NCBI GenBank assembly: GCA_011037195.1
Contig: JAAEAF010000124.1
Location: 19,149-83,148, forward strand
Origin: Triatoma infestans
Lineage: Eukaryota; Arthropoda; Insecta; Hemiptera; Reduviidae
Length of the DNA: 64,000 bases
Direction: 5' to 3'
The number at the start of each line of letters is the position of its first letter. The first letter of the stretch is position 1. The notes under the pieces are model-generated. The model did not search any database, was not told where the DNA came from, and was given only the letters and a program-made list of their open reading frames with translations. This document shows, piece after piece, positions 1 through 10,879 of this stretch. Both the position numbers and the translations under genes were made by a program.

Positions 1-672
1 TTGTATTTTTCTCAAAAATAGCTCCGACGATTTTCTTCAAACTTAGATCAACTACACATACAAAGAGCTACAACTTTTATTTGAAACATTATTCTGGGAA
101 AATTCATTTAAGGGCAGTTTTGGGGAATGGGTGGGGTTAGGTTTTCATCTAAAGTGCAATTTTAGTTTATTAAACAATTCTATCATCTAAATAATGTTAA
201 TTAGAATTAAATATGTTGTTGAAATTCCGAGTTTAAAAAAAATCGGATAACCTGAAGTGCGAATACTTTACCACTTTACTAAATGATTTTTTCACTTTTT
301 CGCGATTTTCTCAAAAATGTCTCGGTCGATTTTCTTGAAACTTCGTATATGAACTAAACATACAAAGATCTACAACTTTTATTTGAAACATTATTCTGGG
401 AAAATTCATTTAAGGGCACTTTTGGAGGAGGGGTGGGGTTATGTTTTTCTCTAAAGTGCCATCATTGTTGATTATTATACAATTTTATCATCCACAAAAT
501 TAATTAGAAATAAATAGATGGCCAAAATTCCGAGTTTCTAGAAAATTAGTAAGCCGGAAGCGCGCTTTTACTGGACAGTTTTTTTCAGTTTTCGATGAAT
601 TTCATTAAATTTGTCAATTTTAATTTTGAGAACTGGTGTAAGAGAAAGTTGTGTGAGTGTTTCACACCAGAT
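1..672 (+). mobile_element. Family A1 element, left end cut by window edge
   Basis: Non-coding dispersed repeat. The sequence shows two internal modules whose CCGGAAG-type motifs lie near 250 and 548 (about 295 bp apart), the G-rich blocks near 125 and 425, and the typical right end: AGAGAAAGTTGTGTGAG followed by TTTCACACCAGA and a T-run. The hairpin GTGTGA/TCACAC is intact. No open frame of interest. Assignment as a Helentron-like non-autonomous element is inference from the shared architecture of all copies in the window. Confidence 0.8.
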
Positions 673-1050
673 TTTTTTTTTTTTGTAAAAGAAAAACCCT
701 TGATTCTGTTCTTCAGTCACAAGGACGACTGACATAATTGAAAATTATTATAGTAATATAATAGAAAATTATAATTAATAAAATAGAAATATAAAAAAAT
801 AGAAAATTGTGGTCAATTAACATGTTTTATAATCTACCTGCATTCCTGTTTAGCAGACGCAAGCGGAAGGGAAGGTACCCTGGGAGCGCTCTGTGTTGTA
901 GGACAAGGGGCCACAGAAAAAAACAAGGTCAAAAGGGGTCACGGATGGAGAAAAAAGTTAAGAAACCCTGATTTAAAATACATTTCTTATTGTTTATTAA
1001 TTTTATTAAGAATTGCCTTGTTCAATAGCTTAATCCGTTCTTTCTTCTTT
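673..1050. other. Spacer, no gene seen
   Basis: AT-rich spacer after the T-run of family A. A slightly GC-richer patch at about 838-945 (GGAAGGTACCCTGGGAGCGC and neighbours) resembles an eroded repeat but matches nothing else in this window. Confidence 0.5.
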
Positions 1051-1720
1051 ATTCAAGTGAAGTATGGGCATTGAGATACTTGGAAAATATTGAGGTCATT
1101 CAGCAGAAATTTTTAAATTATTATATTTTTGGCCAGAAAAACCCCGGGTACAATGTTCGCTTGGCGACAGGATTGTCAAAAATAAATGCACAGGTTCTGA
1201 AGTTAGCCATGAACTGGTGGAAAAACTCCTGTATATCTGTCCGAATCGTTTGCCTAGGATTTGCTTTAATAAAATGATTTCACTCCATAGATCTTCTGAA
1301 AACATAGTCAAATATAATTGGTGTAGCCAGCTAAAAGAAACTATTTGTGATGCCGAGTATGGCTGGATATGGAATGAGCAAAATGCTGGTATTGTAAAAA
1401 AATATAAGAATACAATTTTAACTGATTACAAAAACTGCTTATAGATTTAGATACAAACAGAGCAAATAATTCTAATTAAAACTGTATGTATATCCAAATA
1501 TATTTGGTAAATACCATTCAGCCCTATTTGAATTTAGATCCTTCTGTTATTCAAATTGCAAGAATAAGTCAAAGAGTGTCACCTAGTAGACAGGTAAGTA
1601 TTTACTTTAATAAACAATGTCATAAATCAATACAGAAGATAAATGCTCCTTATGTTTAGAATGCTGTGAAAGCTTGGATCATACATTTTTTGTTTGTCCT
1701 TTATAAAACACTATTAGAAA
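1051..1720 (+). pseudogene. LINE C-terminal remnant (non-LTR retrotransposon)
   Basis: Decayed C-terminal part of a non-LTR retrotransposon polyprotein, downstream of the reverse transcriptase. Readable pieces in shifting frames are an entry like EVWALRYLENIEVIQQKFL near 1057-1115, then KYNWCSQLKETICDAEYGW near 1311-1370, then a terminal zinc-knuckle C-x2-C-x8-H-x4-C at about 1644-1700 (CSLC...DHTFFVC). This order (tether segment, NW segment, CCHC end) is usual in LINE ORF2 tails. Frameshifts and stops separate the pieces and the 5' part is absent. The clade cannot be assigned without the RT domain. Confidence 0.7.
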
Positions 1721-3840
1721 TAAATATTTGAAACACTTTAAACCAATGATATTATTGGTTTGTTGAATTCATATAAACTAATGGATGTTAAAAACATTTT
1801 TTTTTGTAACCAACTGTTTAAGACTTAGATCTTTACTTGGCTAAATATTTCTGTTTTAACTGTTTGATTTTGATTTTTTTTCTAACTTTCACACAAGTAA
1901 ATATATAATACAATGTATAGGGCTAAAAATAGTGTTTATACTTGTTTCTTTATTTTCTACAATTTGTATTGTTTCTTTACTTCATTTTGATATTATTGTT
2001 TTCGCGAAAAGGAAAAAAAAAGAAAAAAGTTCTATCAGTGTAAAAGAAAATTGTTAAACCAATCTCTCTGTAACTTTTTACAATTGCAAAAAACAGCTAA
2101 ATAAGTAAATTAAAAAAATAATAATTTTGTACGCAATCTAAAAAAAAAATTATTTCATAGTTTTTATTTCATTCATATTGCAGTACGAAGAAGACTTATT
2201 AAAGCCAAGATTAGGTTTCCATTTTCTTAACAGCCTTCATGTTTTTGTATTGTAAAACATTATAACCTCTCATCAAGTTACTAATATGAATCAACGTCCC
2301 GATACGGAACCGCTTGTGATTCTCTGTATCAGAATATCCTACAAGATATATAATACTTATAGTTTTCCTTCAATAATAGAGCCGTGATTGCAGGGCTTCT
2401 TAGTTAGTTCATCATCCGTATCAGCTTCAAAGTTGAAAGAGCTCCTCTGAACACTTCTTAAGCTACTTTATCAATAAAATTAACTAGAGACATAGTTCAA
2501 GCTACAAATTTATCCTAGAATCTTTGGCAAAATACGTGGATAATTGGTGACCGTTATCATCACTAGTAAAACAACGACAGCAGACGTAACTGGTTGGCAA
2601 TAACTACTCAATCAATTCAAGAAATGTCTTTTTTTTATCGCACTTCAATTTAGTTAATTAGGAATCAATCAAAAATAAAATATAAATAGAACTTTTAAGG
2701 AAAGTTTTGAAAACTTTCATCAAAATATAAAATCAATAAATACATTCCGGACCTAAGTAAGAACAATTTTTCTATTTAGAATATAAACTTAAACAAGTTA
2801 GACGTTAATTTTTACAAACTAATAGTGAATAAAAAATAGAATGTTCTAGATTTGAAAATAATTCCAAACATAAAGATAAAAAAAATGGTTGAAAAAGCGA
2901 ATTATACTCACAATATTGGTAGCACCAAAACATTTGACGGTATAACCGAAAAAGGAATTACATATTATAAACAGCGAAGAAAAAGTAAACCAAAATAAAC
3001 AGATCTTGCGAGTATATTAATGTGGAAAGGAAACTGTTAGCATCGTGCATCAGTTTTACATCCGTCCACTGATAACATTGCGACTATGATAAGATCAACA
3101 AGCAACAATTTAAGAAGGTTATGATATGTTAGGCTGTGATAAATACATAAATCTTTCAGAAATGTTACGTTTAAAAAAAATGAAATCGATTCTAATATCG
3201 AGATTTTCAAGTGAAACAGTTGTTGACAGCAAGTGAATAAGCATATGAGTAAATTTCAATCAATGAGCAGGTTTAAATACTATGAGCGCTTGGAACAAAA
3301 ATAAATAAGCTGTATTAATTCATAACACTACTTTGCCCTTTTCAAAATATGATTTATTTAAAAAAACAGAGATTATAAAATACATTTCAAAAATACACTT
3401 ATTTATTTAAAGAAAAATTAATGAGACAAAAATGTACCTGTGATTTATATCCAATCCTAGAAAGAAGCGTGGGTGACATTGCACAACGCTGTAACACAGA
3501 AACACTAAATAAAATATAAAATATATTGCTATTATCAACCAAAACACCGTATGAATGAGAATCAGGCAATATACTGACGGTTGTGATTTGAGTAGAGCAA
3601 CAACCATCGGGACCCCACTCCTTTCACAATACACTGGAAGTGATACGTACAACTTTTGACTCATTCATTGTTAAATTAGAGGATCAATCCAAAATTAATT
3701 ATGTATATATAATAATTTATTATTCATTAATTATTTTATTGTCCTCCAAGTTAAGTATCGTCTATATTATTATTACCATTTTTCCTGAAAATTAAATTCA
3801 TGGAAACAGTACAGATAAAGGTTGGTCAAGCTGTAACAAT
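1721..3840. other. AT-rich spacer, no gene seen
   Basis: Long AT-rich stretch with short A and T runs. A minus-strand open stretch at 3407-3664 has a hydrophobic C-terminal half, but no start context, splice signals or codon bias support it, so I do not call a gene. No family A, SINE or LINE signal recognised. Confidence 0.5.
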
Positions 3841-3850
3841 AAAATAGTTT

Positions 3851-4024
3851 CATGTGAGTGTAACAGATACATTACGTTGAAGTAACTCTTTACACGAGCT
3901 TGGTGAATTTGCTCTAGCGATGGATGAAAATCCGAAACCGGTCAGGAACAAAATCAATATGCATGCTATGACGGATAAAATACCTGATGTTATCCAGCAT
4001 TGCGGACCCACCGATATTTTCAAC
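3851..4024 (+). mobile_element. Family B short interspersed element, near complete
   Basis: One of five copies of a short repeat with a conserved core: GGATGAAAATCCGAAACCGG, then ATGCATGCTATGACGGATAA, then TATCCAGCATTGCGGACCCA. It is flanked by AAAATAGTTT (3841-3850) and AAAACAGTTT (4025-4034), a 10-bp duplication with one mismatch. No A or B box was found, so a tRNA origin is unproven. A minus-strand frame runs through it but is not shared as a protein by the other copies. Confidence 0.75.
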
Positions 4025-4199
4025 AAAACAGTTTTAGTTACGGTTGACAAAAATTCTGAACACAATCAAACATATTAAATATTAAAAGATAATATATTTA
4101 GATCAAAATATCTAATTCTTAATGTACTGTCATGTCCGTTATTCAAAAAAATATAAATTCCTCTATATTTCAGAATAAAATAAATGGTCAGGCTCTAGT

Positions 4200-4640
4200 T
4201 TCTTGAGAAATCATTACAGCTCTCGTTATTTACTTCGATATTTTATAATCATTTCATTCCCATATTTTGAACATCACCAGAAAGGCTTTAAAATGTTAGA
4301 TTACTACTTTACTGATTGGTTTTTTCACTTTTTTGTAATATTCCCGAAAACAGCTCCAACGATTTTCGTTAAACTTAGAATATATCAACTATAAATACAA
4401 AGATCTACAACCTTTTTTTGAAACATTTCTCCGGGAAAAATTCATTTAAGTAAGGGCGCTTTTGAGGGCGAGGTGGGATCATGGTTACCTCTAAAGTACT
4501 AATTCAGTATATTATACAATTCTATGCTCTAAATAATATTAATTAGAATTAATTATGTTGTTGAAATTTGGAATTTGAAGAAAATCAGATGACAGGAAGC
4601 GCGTTTTCGCTGTAGTGTTAGTGTTTCACACCAGATTTTT
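4200..4640 (+). mobile_element. Family A element, internally deleted
   Basis: Recognised by TTTACTGATTGGTTTTTTCAC, CTCCAACGATTTTCGTTAAA, the module ending in a GGAAGCGCG motif near 4597, and the right end TTAGTGTTTCACACCAGA. The GGAGTAAGAGAAAG segment is missing and the left end is eroded. It abuts the left arm of the inverted repeat that starts near 4650. Confidence 0.7.
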
Positions 4641-4649
4641 TTATGTTTG

Positions 4650-5590
4650 CGGATTCTCTTTTGCTTTCTTTTTCAACAATGGAATGACAATTCTGAATTT
4701 TTTCTTTACAGCTTACATAATTACATAAAGCAGTAATATTATACCAGAAATATCTGGATTTTAGGCATTAAAAAAAAAAATTATTGCAGACTTTGATAAT
4801 TTATAAAATACCTACGAAGGGAAAATTAGTAAAAAAAAATTATGAGCTAGATTTTTTGTAGAAATAATTAGCTATACAGAACCGAAGATATTCGGGAAAT
4901 AGTGGAATGCATTGCTGAAAGAAGATTACGATGGTAAGGACATGTAAGGAGAATGCAGGATGAAAGATTTCCAAAGAAAATTTTGGAGCAGGAACCGGAA
5001 AGAAGAAGAAAGAGAGGGCGACCGAGACTGGCATGGAAGAAAGCTGTCGTGGAAAATATGGCAGGATATGGATTAACGGAGGAGGATGCTTTAGACAGAG
5101 AAAAAATGGAGAACATATTTTTAATTCCTAAATTTTATATTTTTGACTGCATATGAAGTAGTTTGACAAGGAAATCATCAATTTGGGGAAAATCCTGGAA
5201 AAAAAAAATAAGTAGCCATAAATAATTAGCCAAGCACCGTGTAGTATGAAATTTAGGTGTATGTTAAGTTAATCAGAAATTCAGAATTATCACAGGTCCA
5301 CGCCCACATTTGGCTCCTTCCTTTCTTCACTGTGATTGACTAATTCCTATGAAAAATCTAGTTTAGTAATTTCTTACTAATTTTCCCTTCGTAGGTATTT
5401 TCTCTAGTTTCTTGAGAAATCGAAGTTATAAATTATCAAGTTCTGCAATCAACTTTTTTTATGAAAAAGATGCAAAAAATTAAGTTATTTCTAACATAAT
5501 ATTTACAGCTTTGTAAAATTAATATGAGCTATAATAAAAAAATTCAGAATTTTCATTCCATTGCAAAAGAAAGCAAAAGAGAATTAGGCG
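4650..5590. repeat. Large inverted repeat (arms ~180-220 bp) around an RTE fragment
   Basis: The left arm at about 4650-4831 and the right arm at about 5370-5590 are reverse complements with scattered mismatches. Shared blocks are ATTCTCTTTTGCTTTCTTTT with CAATGGAATGA (left near 4653-4690, right as complement near 5545-5585), and the perfect inner block ATACCTACGAAGGGAAAATT at 4808-4827 and its complement at 5376-5395. The right arm has an extra insertion near 5402-5430. The loop holds the RTE-type fragment. This is either a foldback element that captured a LINE piece or two inverted copies of an unknown repeat. Confidence 0.75.
4860..5130 (+). pseudogene. RTE-type LINE C-terminal fragment
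   Basis: Decayed end of an RTE-like non-LTR retrotransposon ORF2. The reading frame shows the familiar tail order: ERRLRW, a stop in place of the aromatic residue before GHVRRM, then DERFPKKILEQ, then basic RRRKRGRPR (about 5008-5030), AWKKAV, and GLTEEDALDRE near 5071-5100. The in-frame TAA at about 4936 shows it is dead. It lies entirely inside the loop of the surrounding inverted repeat, which implies that the flanking arms and this fragment moved or were duplicated together. Confidence 0.75.
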
Positions 5591-6330
5591 GAAATGCAAG
5601 ACCCACCATTTGTATTTGGCCGTATATACTAATGGAACAAAATAAAATTGATGTTAAATTCCCACAATAATTTCTCCATGGAATTAATCATATTTAGTTA
5701 AAAACTTCTCTCTGGAGTTTTTAGCTATACATTGTAATAAGTTTATGTACATGGTGCAGTCCCCAAAGTATTATATAAAGATAAAGTATTATATAAAGTA
5801 TATATAAAGATTGAACCCTATGTATGAGCTAATTCAATCAAAATCTAGTTTCTCGCAGCAACATAAAAATAGGAATCGATCTCCTTATTAGTGCAATTAA
5901 ACAAATAAATTATAAGAAGAAGCTGCGTTATATATTAGAGTTTGAAAAAGTACAGACTGTGTAACTATGTAAATTGGAGTAAGAGAAAGTAGTGTGAGTG
6001 TTGTACATCAGATTTGTATAATATTGGAACACTGACAAGTTGATTCTAATATCATCTGCAACATTCAAGTCGAACTAATCATAGTAATCACAAAGCTACA
6101 TTTAGCTAGTTCTTAGGATGAAGAATGAATGGCTTACAAAGCCAAATCCTCTAAGATCTAAAAGATCTAATGAATGTTATATTCCGCAAATAAAATGCTG
6201 TTTATGATTTTTGACTGGAAAGATTCCTCAAAAAGTAATAAATCCACTTTCGGTTAATCTTACTATTTAGATTAGCCTATACAGAAAGCTTAGTTATAGC
6301 GTTCACACAATTGAATTAGAATAATTCCAA
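5591..6330. other. Spacer with an isolated family A 3' end
   Basis: Mostly AT-rich without genes. A lone family A right end sits at about 5971-6014: GGAGTAAGAGAAAGTAGTGTG, then a broken hairpin and CATCAGATTTG. No body precedes it. Confidence 0.6.
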
Positions 6331-6344
6331 AGTATGGCATTCTT

Positions 6345-6920
6345 TGTCTAATAAGAGGGGATACAAATATCACAAATATTACAGAATAATGTTATTGGTC
6401 CAATGTTTGTTGATTTACTCTAAAACATGGCGTCCGATTCTTACTTTTCTTTTAGGATTAATAAACTTAATTCCACATATTATATGGAAGAAAACAAACG
6501 AAACGCTAAAATATCTTGGTTTACAACTCGTTACAAGACTAACCTGGACTCCACACTTAACATAAAAATTAAGACACGCCTATCAAATTCTTAGCTATAT
6601 GCACTAATTAACAGACGGACGCCTTTGAAACCGCAATGTTCTAGATTTTTTTTATTTATCAATACTTAGACCTTTAATGACATACGGCTGTCCTTTGGAT
6701 GGGATCTAGGAAAACCAAATAGACAAAATTGCAAGTATCCCAGAATAAAGTACTGCGTATCGCTTTGGGAGCACCATGGTTTATGCGGGATGAACAAACC
6801 CACTGGGAACTAGAAAGCTCAACAATCAAATACTTCATTGACAGGATTTAGATTTGTAGACACCTTACAAAGTACAGAGCTGGAATAGATCACCAAGTTG
6901 GTACTACCCGACGACGACTA
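6345..6920 (+). pseudogene. Jockey-type LINE remnant (end of RT and post-RT region)
   Basis: Fossil of a Jockey-superfamily ORF2. Readable in different frames: TLKYLGLQLVTRLTWTPHLT at about 6503-6562, which is the conserved YLGV-type motif after the RT palm; a region resembling the TYGCPVW segment near 6670-6710; and RIALGAPWFMRDEQTHWELE at about 6755-6820, a hallmark of the post-RT part of Jockey-like proteins. Several frameshifts and stops. No RNase H or tail signal follows. Confidence 0.7.
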
Positions 6921-8692
6921 AAACCGAAACCGACTAAAACCTCAGGACGTACTTGAGATTTACCAACCAATTAATATTTGTTACAAATTTTATTATTTAG
7001 TAAGGCAGAAATAAGCTGCCGGGGAAATTCAAACATTTTTCTTCTAATTTCAAGCATAGTAAAAAAAATTAAGATTTTAACGATTCTTTTGTACGCGGCA
7101 AAGCTCTAATATCAAATAAAGTAAAATAATGTAATAAATAAATAAATTTCATTAACTCATATGAAATGACAAAAATGTCTATGTTACATTTTTTCCTAAT
7201 TCTTACAATTTACAGCATTGTCAAATAAACTCAGAAATTCCTGGCTGAGTTTTTTTGGGGGGAGATAACAATTTTTCCATCAAAAACAACACAATAGAGA
7301 TTAATTCCTAACCCTTCCCAGTTTATAGTTGAAACGAATAGAAATTAATTTGTTCGTTAATAATTTCTCACAATTATATGATAATTATTTTAAAATGACC
7401 GCAAAAAGGATATAAGCCATACAAAAATAGGGAGAGGGATTGGATGTTAAACGAAATCTATTGAGGTCATGTTTGTACATAGAATGTAGTCATTGTAAAC
7501 AGTACAATGGGTTGGTAAGTGTCGGTATTTGATGACTAGAATTTGGCTGTGTATCTAGACACTTCATGTATCTTTTAAGGATGTTCTAGAGCGTTGGAAA
7601 AGAAGAATTATATTAGAATTACTAAACTCAAATAAATATTTTAATTCTTTTTTCTTATACACTTTCAGAAATTATGTCTGCATTATTAAATTAAGTTGGC
7701 AGACAGATGGAAAAACACATTTTATTTTTATTACGTCATAAACTTATACTTGAAATTAATTATGGGTTTACTTAGTATTGCAAAAAAATACCTGATCTAT
7801 AATTAAATATGCCACTAATTAATTTTTACTGTCGCATTTAAAGTAACAAATAACAGTCGGGTTAAAAAATACAAAATTTATTTTTTTCTAATGAATGATG
7901 GGCAATAATGTATTGTTAAATTGACATTTGAATTAATGTCAACTATTGTAAGTTAATACTCAATGTGGAACCATATTCATTTTCATCCTACTGGAAAACT
8001 CGTTCTAGTCATTATCCAGTATGTCAAGCAATGACCAACTTGCTAGTAGGAGCGTCATAATAAGCCTCATTAATTGCATAAATAAAAACAGTTATAATAA
8101 GGATTTTAGATTTAGAAACAGAACTATATTGGTCTGACAGATTGTTAACACAATTAACGCTATTTGCGCCTTTTAATAATATACTTTTAGAATAAATTTG
8201 GAACTGTTTGTTCCCATTTAGTGATAGATGGTCTCAGAGATCATAAAAAAAATATTGATAGAATCAAATTTATTTATCTTTATTGTACATTATATCTATT
8301 TTTCTTACTCCTAGTAAAGTATTGCGATGGTTTCATATTTTCGAGAAATTGAGTTTTACCAGAAATACATGTTTTGGGTCCCCTGAATATTTTTTTCATT
8401 TGTGGTTGCCTTCATAGTTTGATATACAACATTTAATTTTAAGTTGTTTTATTTCAACAGAATTTTACTTGGAGTAAGTTGGGTCAAATCACACAGTCCA
8501 GCTTAATAATTTACTTTTTTCTACTAACATAATATAATAGAAATTACAAACTAATATAAAATTAACTAGAAAAGACTGTGGGAATTAAACGAACTAACCT
8601 CTATGTTTCTGAGATTTCACATATCTAATACCAAGAACTGCCAAAAGATAGCAATAAAACATCAAATGACATCATTATGTCTACAATTTCTG
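6921..8692. other. Repeat-poor AT-rich DNA, no gene seen
   Basis: No family A, B, SINE or LINE signal, and no credible open frame or splice-flanked exon. It begins the longest stretch in the window without recognisable mobile elements. Confidence 0.5.
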
Positions 8693-8705
8693 CCACCAGA
8701 TGGCA
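8693..8705 (+). promoter_or_regulatory. CTCF-like motif
   Basis: The 13-mer CCACCAGATGGCA fits the CTCF core CCASYAGRKGGCR at every position. It sits in otherwise AT-rich, repeat-poor DNA. A match of this kind is suggestive only; occupancy cannot be inferred. Confidence 0.3.
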
Positions 8706-10015
8706 TTTGTAGGTATTTTACATTGTAATCCAAGTAACTAATGCCTCGCTTTAACAGAAGCATAACAGATTGTTAATTTTGTATTATTTCTGCTTAGAAA
8801 TAAAATAAAAAATCTCACATTATAGGCAATCTTACGAAATTGTTACAATATAAACAAAATCTAGTAAAAAGTGAATTGTGAAAGCTGTATATAAGTGTAC
8901 AGCTTTTAAAGATGAGGAAATTGATTCATTTCAGTTTATTTGGCGTTAGAATGAATGGATTCTAGGACCTATTTCTTTACTTGGGCGTTAAATTCTCCTC
9001 ACAACCACTTTGATTTCCGTGCATAAATGCTATATATATTAAAAATATTTACATATGTTAAATATTTTGCCTAAATGTTTCACATTGGTTGCAATCTATC
9101 CTAAAAGGGTTAATTCATGTAGTTATCATAGACAAAAAGAATTCTTTAAGTTCTTCACTCAAAAATAATGGAACTTTATTGATAAGTTAATTACATGTTT
9201 TGCTGAAATGAAATTCGAATATTTTATTGCCCAAATGGTTGTGAGAATTATTTCAATGAATAAACTGGGTTGGGATCAATATTAGATTATTCATGGAAAA
9301 AGGAATCAAAAGGAATTTTTTTTACTGATTTACTATTTATATAAATTCATCGGGATAAAATTATTATATTAATTAGTCTAGAAAAATATAGTTTCTTCTT
9401 CTCAACTAAATTAATTATAATCTACTGATAATATACTCTTAGATTTATACTAATAAATGATATATTTTCTAGTTTTTTTGAAGTAAAAGGGCAACTAAAT
9501 TTGTATTTATGGAGTGAACTTGTTTAGGAATTACTTGATCTCTACCTCTGCCGCGTATTGCTTTCAGGAAAACCGACTTATCCAGATAAGACGATTAAAA
9601 GGCAATTTATGTTTACTTAATTTAAAACTATTCTTTGCTTTCTACAGTATTTATTTTCATTTATCATTATACAAATAATTGCCTTAAATTTTGTTGTTTT
9701 GATTTTCAATTCTAAATTTTTTGCTTAAATGTTACAAACTCGTATTTTTTTTACGTTTTACTTACAGTGAAGATCTTAATAATTGAGAGTTGCTCACTAA
9801 ATTTGTTTTTGGATTTCTTAAAAATTAGGGACAGTTTCATAACCTGATCTCTGTAATAAGACTTAAAAATCAGAAACTTACCATAAATTTAAAATATAAT
9901 AATTATGAATAATAAAAAATTAGAAACTTACCATAAATTTAAAATAAAATAAATGTGAATAATAATTGATCGAGAAATAAAAGAATAGAATTTTAAAAGC
10001 AAAGTAACCAACAGG
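8706..10015. other. Repeat-poor AT-rich DNA, no gene seen
   Basis: AT-rich with A/T runs. Near 9850-9960 a short near-duplicate (AGAAACTTACCATAAATTTA, twice) forms a local direct repeat about 50 bp apart. No coding signal. Confidence 0.5.
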
Positions 10016-10028
10016 TGCCACCTACCGG
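10016..10028 (-). promoter_or_regulatory. Second CTCF-like motif, opposite orientation
   Basis: On the minus strand this reads CCGGTAGGTGGCA, one mismatch from the CTCF core consensus. It lies about 1.3 kb from the plus-strand motif at 8693, in opposite orientation. Confidence 0.25.
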
Positions 10029-10784
10029 ATATTATGAGGAACAGTTGTTGTTCCCACCTTACCCCTACCATTTTTTTTCTCTCAATAACACAGCATGACA
10101 GAATTGTAGTAAACTGGAACAGTTTCTTGCAAAGTAATAATTTGTAAGGTTGGTTACTGTTTGATCTGTGTTATTGTAAAATAGTTAGTATACGTTTTAA
10201 CAGTTACAATATTTAATATAAAAAAAAAGTTTGTCGAGGTTATATAAATAAACACGAAGTATTTGTTTTGAATTCACTCCGTAAGTACCAGCTCCAATAT
10301 TGTTATAAATTTATTTGTTTTTATAATTGTTGCCAGTTCTACTTCTTTGTTATCATTATTCTTATAATGTACTTGTCTTTAATCTTTGATTCAACATATT
10401 TTTTCATTTTTATTGAGAAATTACTGACTTGTTTGTTGCTCATGATGTGGACTGATGAAACTACTGGAAACCATCCTTTGTGGGCAAAACAAAATTTGTT
10501 AATTAATTAGATGCATCAGTGAGTTTTACTTGATTTGCCCAATAAAATTAGTGTGTTTTCTCACTTAAATGATTTTATATTAAAAGGGACATCTTAAGGG
10601 TCCATACAAATACTTTTTTCACTTCTGAAAGATTTGTCTTAGCCGTTTCATATATAGCGATTGCTGATTCATTTTAAAAAAACAAATTCATTAAATTGAA
10701 AGAATATTGATGAAGTCTTTATTTCATGTAAACCTTTAGACTTGAGCCGCGAACTAAGTAGTCACCAGGCTAAACAAAATTTGC
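10029..10784. other. AT-rich spacer, no gene seen
   Basis: Contains a plus-strand open stretch at 10268-10510 rich in Phe, Tyr and Ile. This is what AT-rich DNA gives by chance, and no start context or exon borders support it. Confidence 0.5.
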
Positions 10785-10879
10785 AGTGAGATGTTTGTAC
10801 GGCAATATCCAGAGGAGTTTTTAAAGAAAAGCATTTCTTTAAAAACTCTTCTGACCATTCCGGTACAAACATCTCATTG
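10785..10879 (+). repeat. Long imperfect hairpin, pre-miRNA-like
   Basis: The arms 10785-10829 and 10834-10879 are reverse complements over about 45 nt with a few mismatches and one or two bulges. The outer stem TGAGATGTTTGTAC pairs with GTACAAACATCTCA, and the inner stem GAGTTTTTAAAGAAA pairs with TTTCTTTAAAAACTC. The loop is only about 4 nt. Length and pairing are compatible with a small-RNA precursor, but a small foldback transposon or recent inverted duplication explains it equally well. I do not recognise a known miRNA seed. Either strand could be transcribed. Confidence 0.55.

Noticed and set aside
3407..3664. Minus-strand 85-codon open stretch with hydrophobic residues, possible membrane protein
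   Set aside because: Length and composition are expected by chance in AT-rich DNA. No start context, splice sites or recognisable motif.
3861..4060. Family B minus-strand frame as a small conserved protein
   Set aside because: Five copies share DNA but not an intact frame: indels change phase between copies, so the conservation is of the repeat, not of a peptide.
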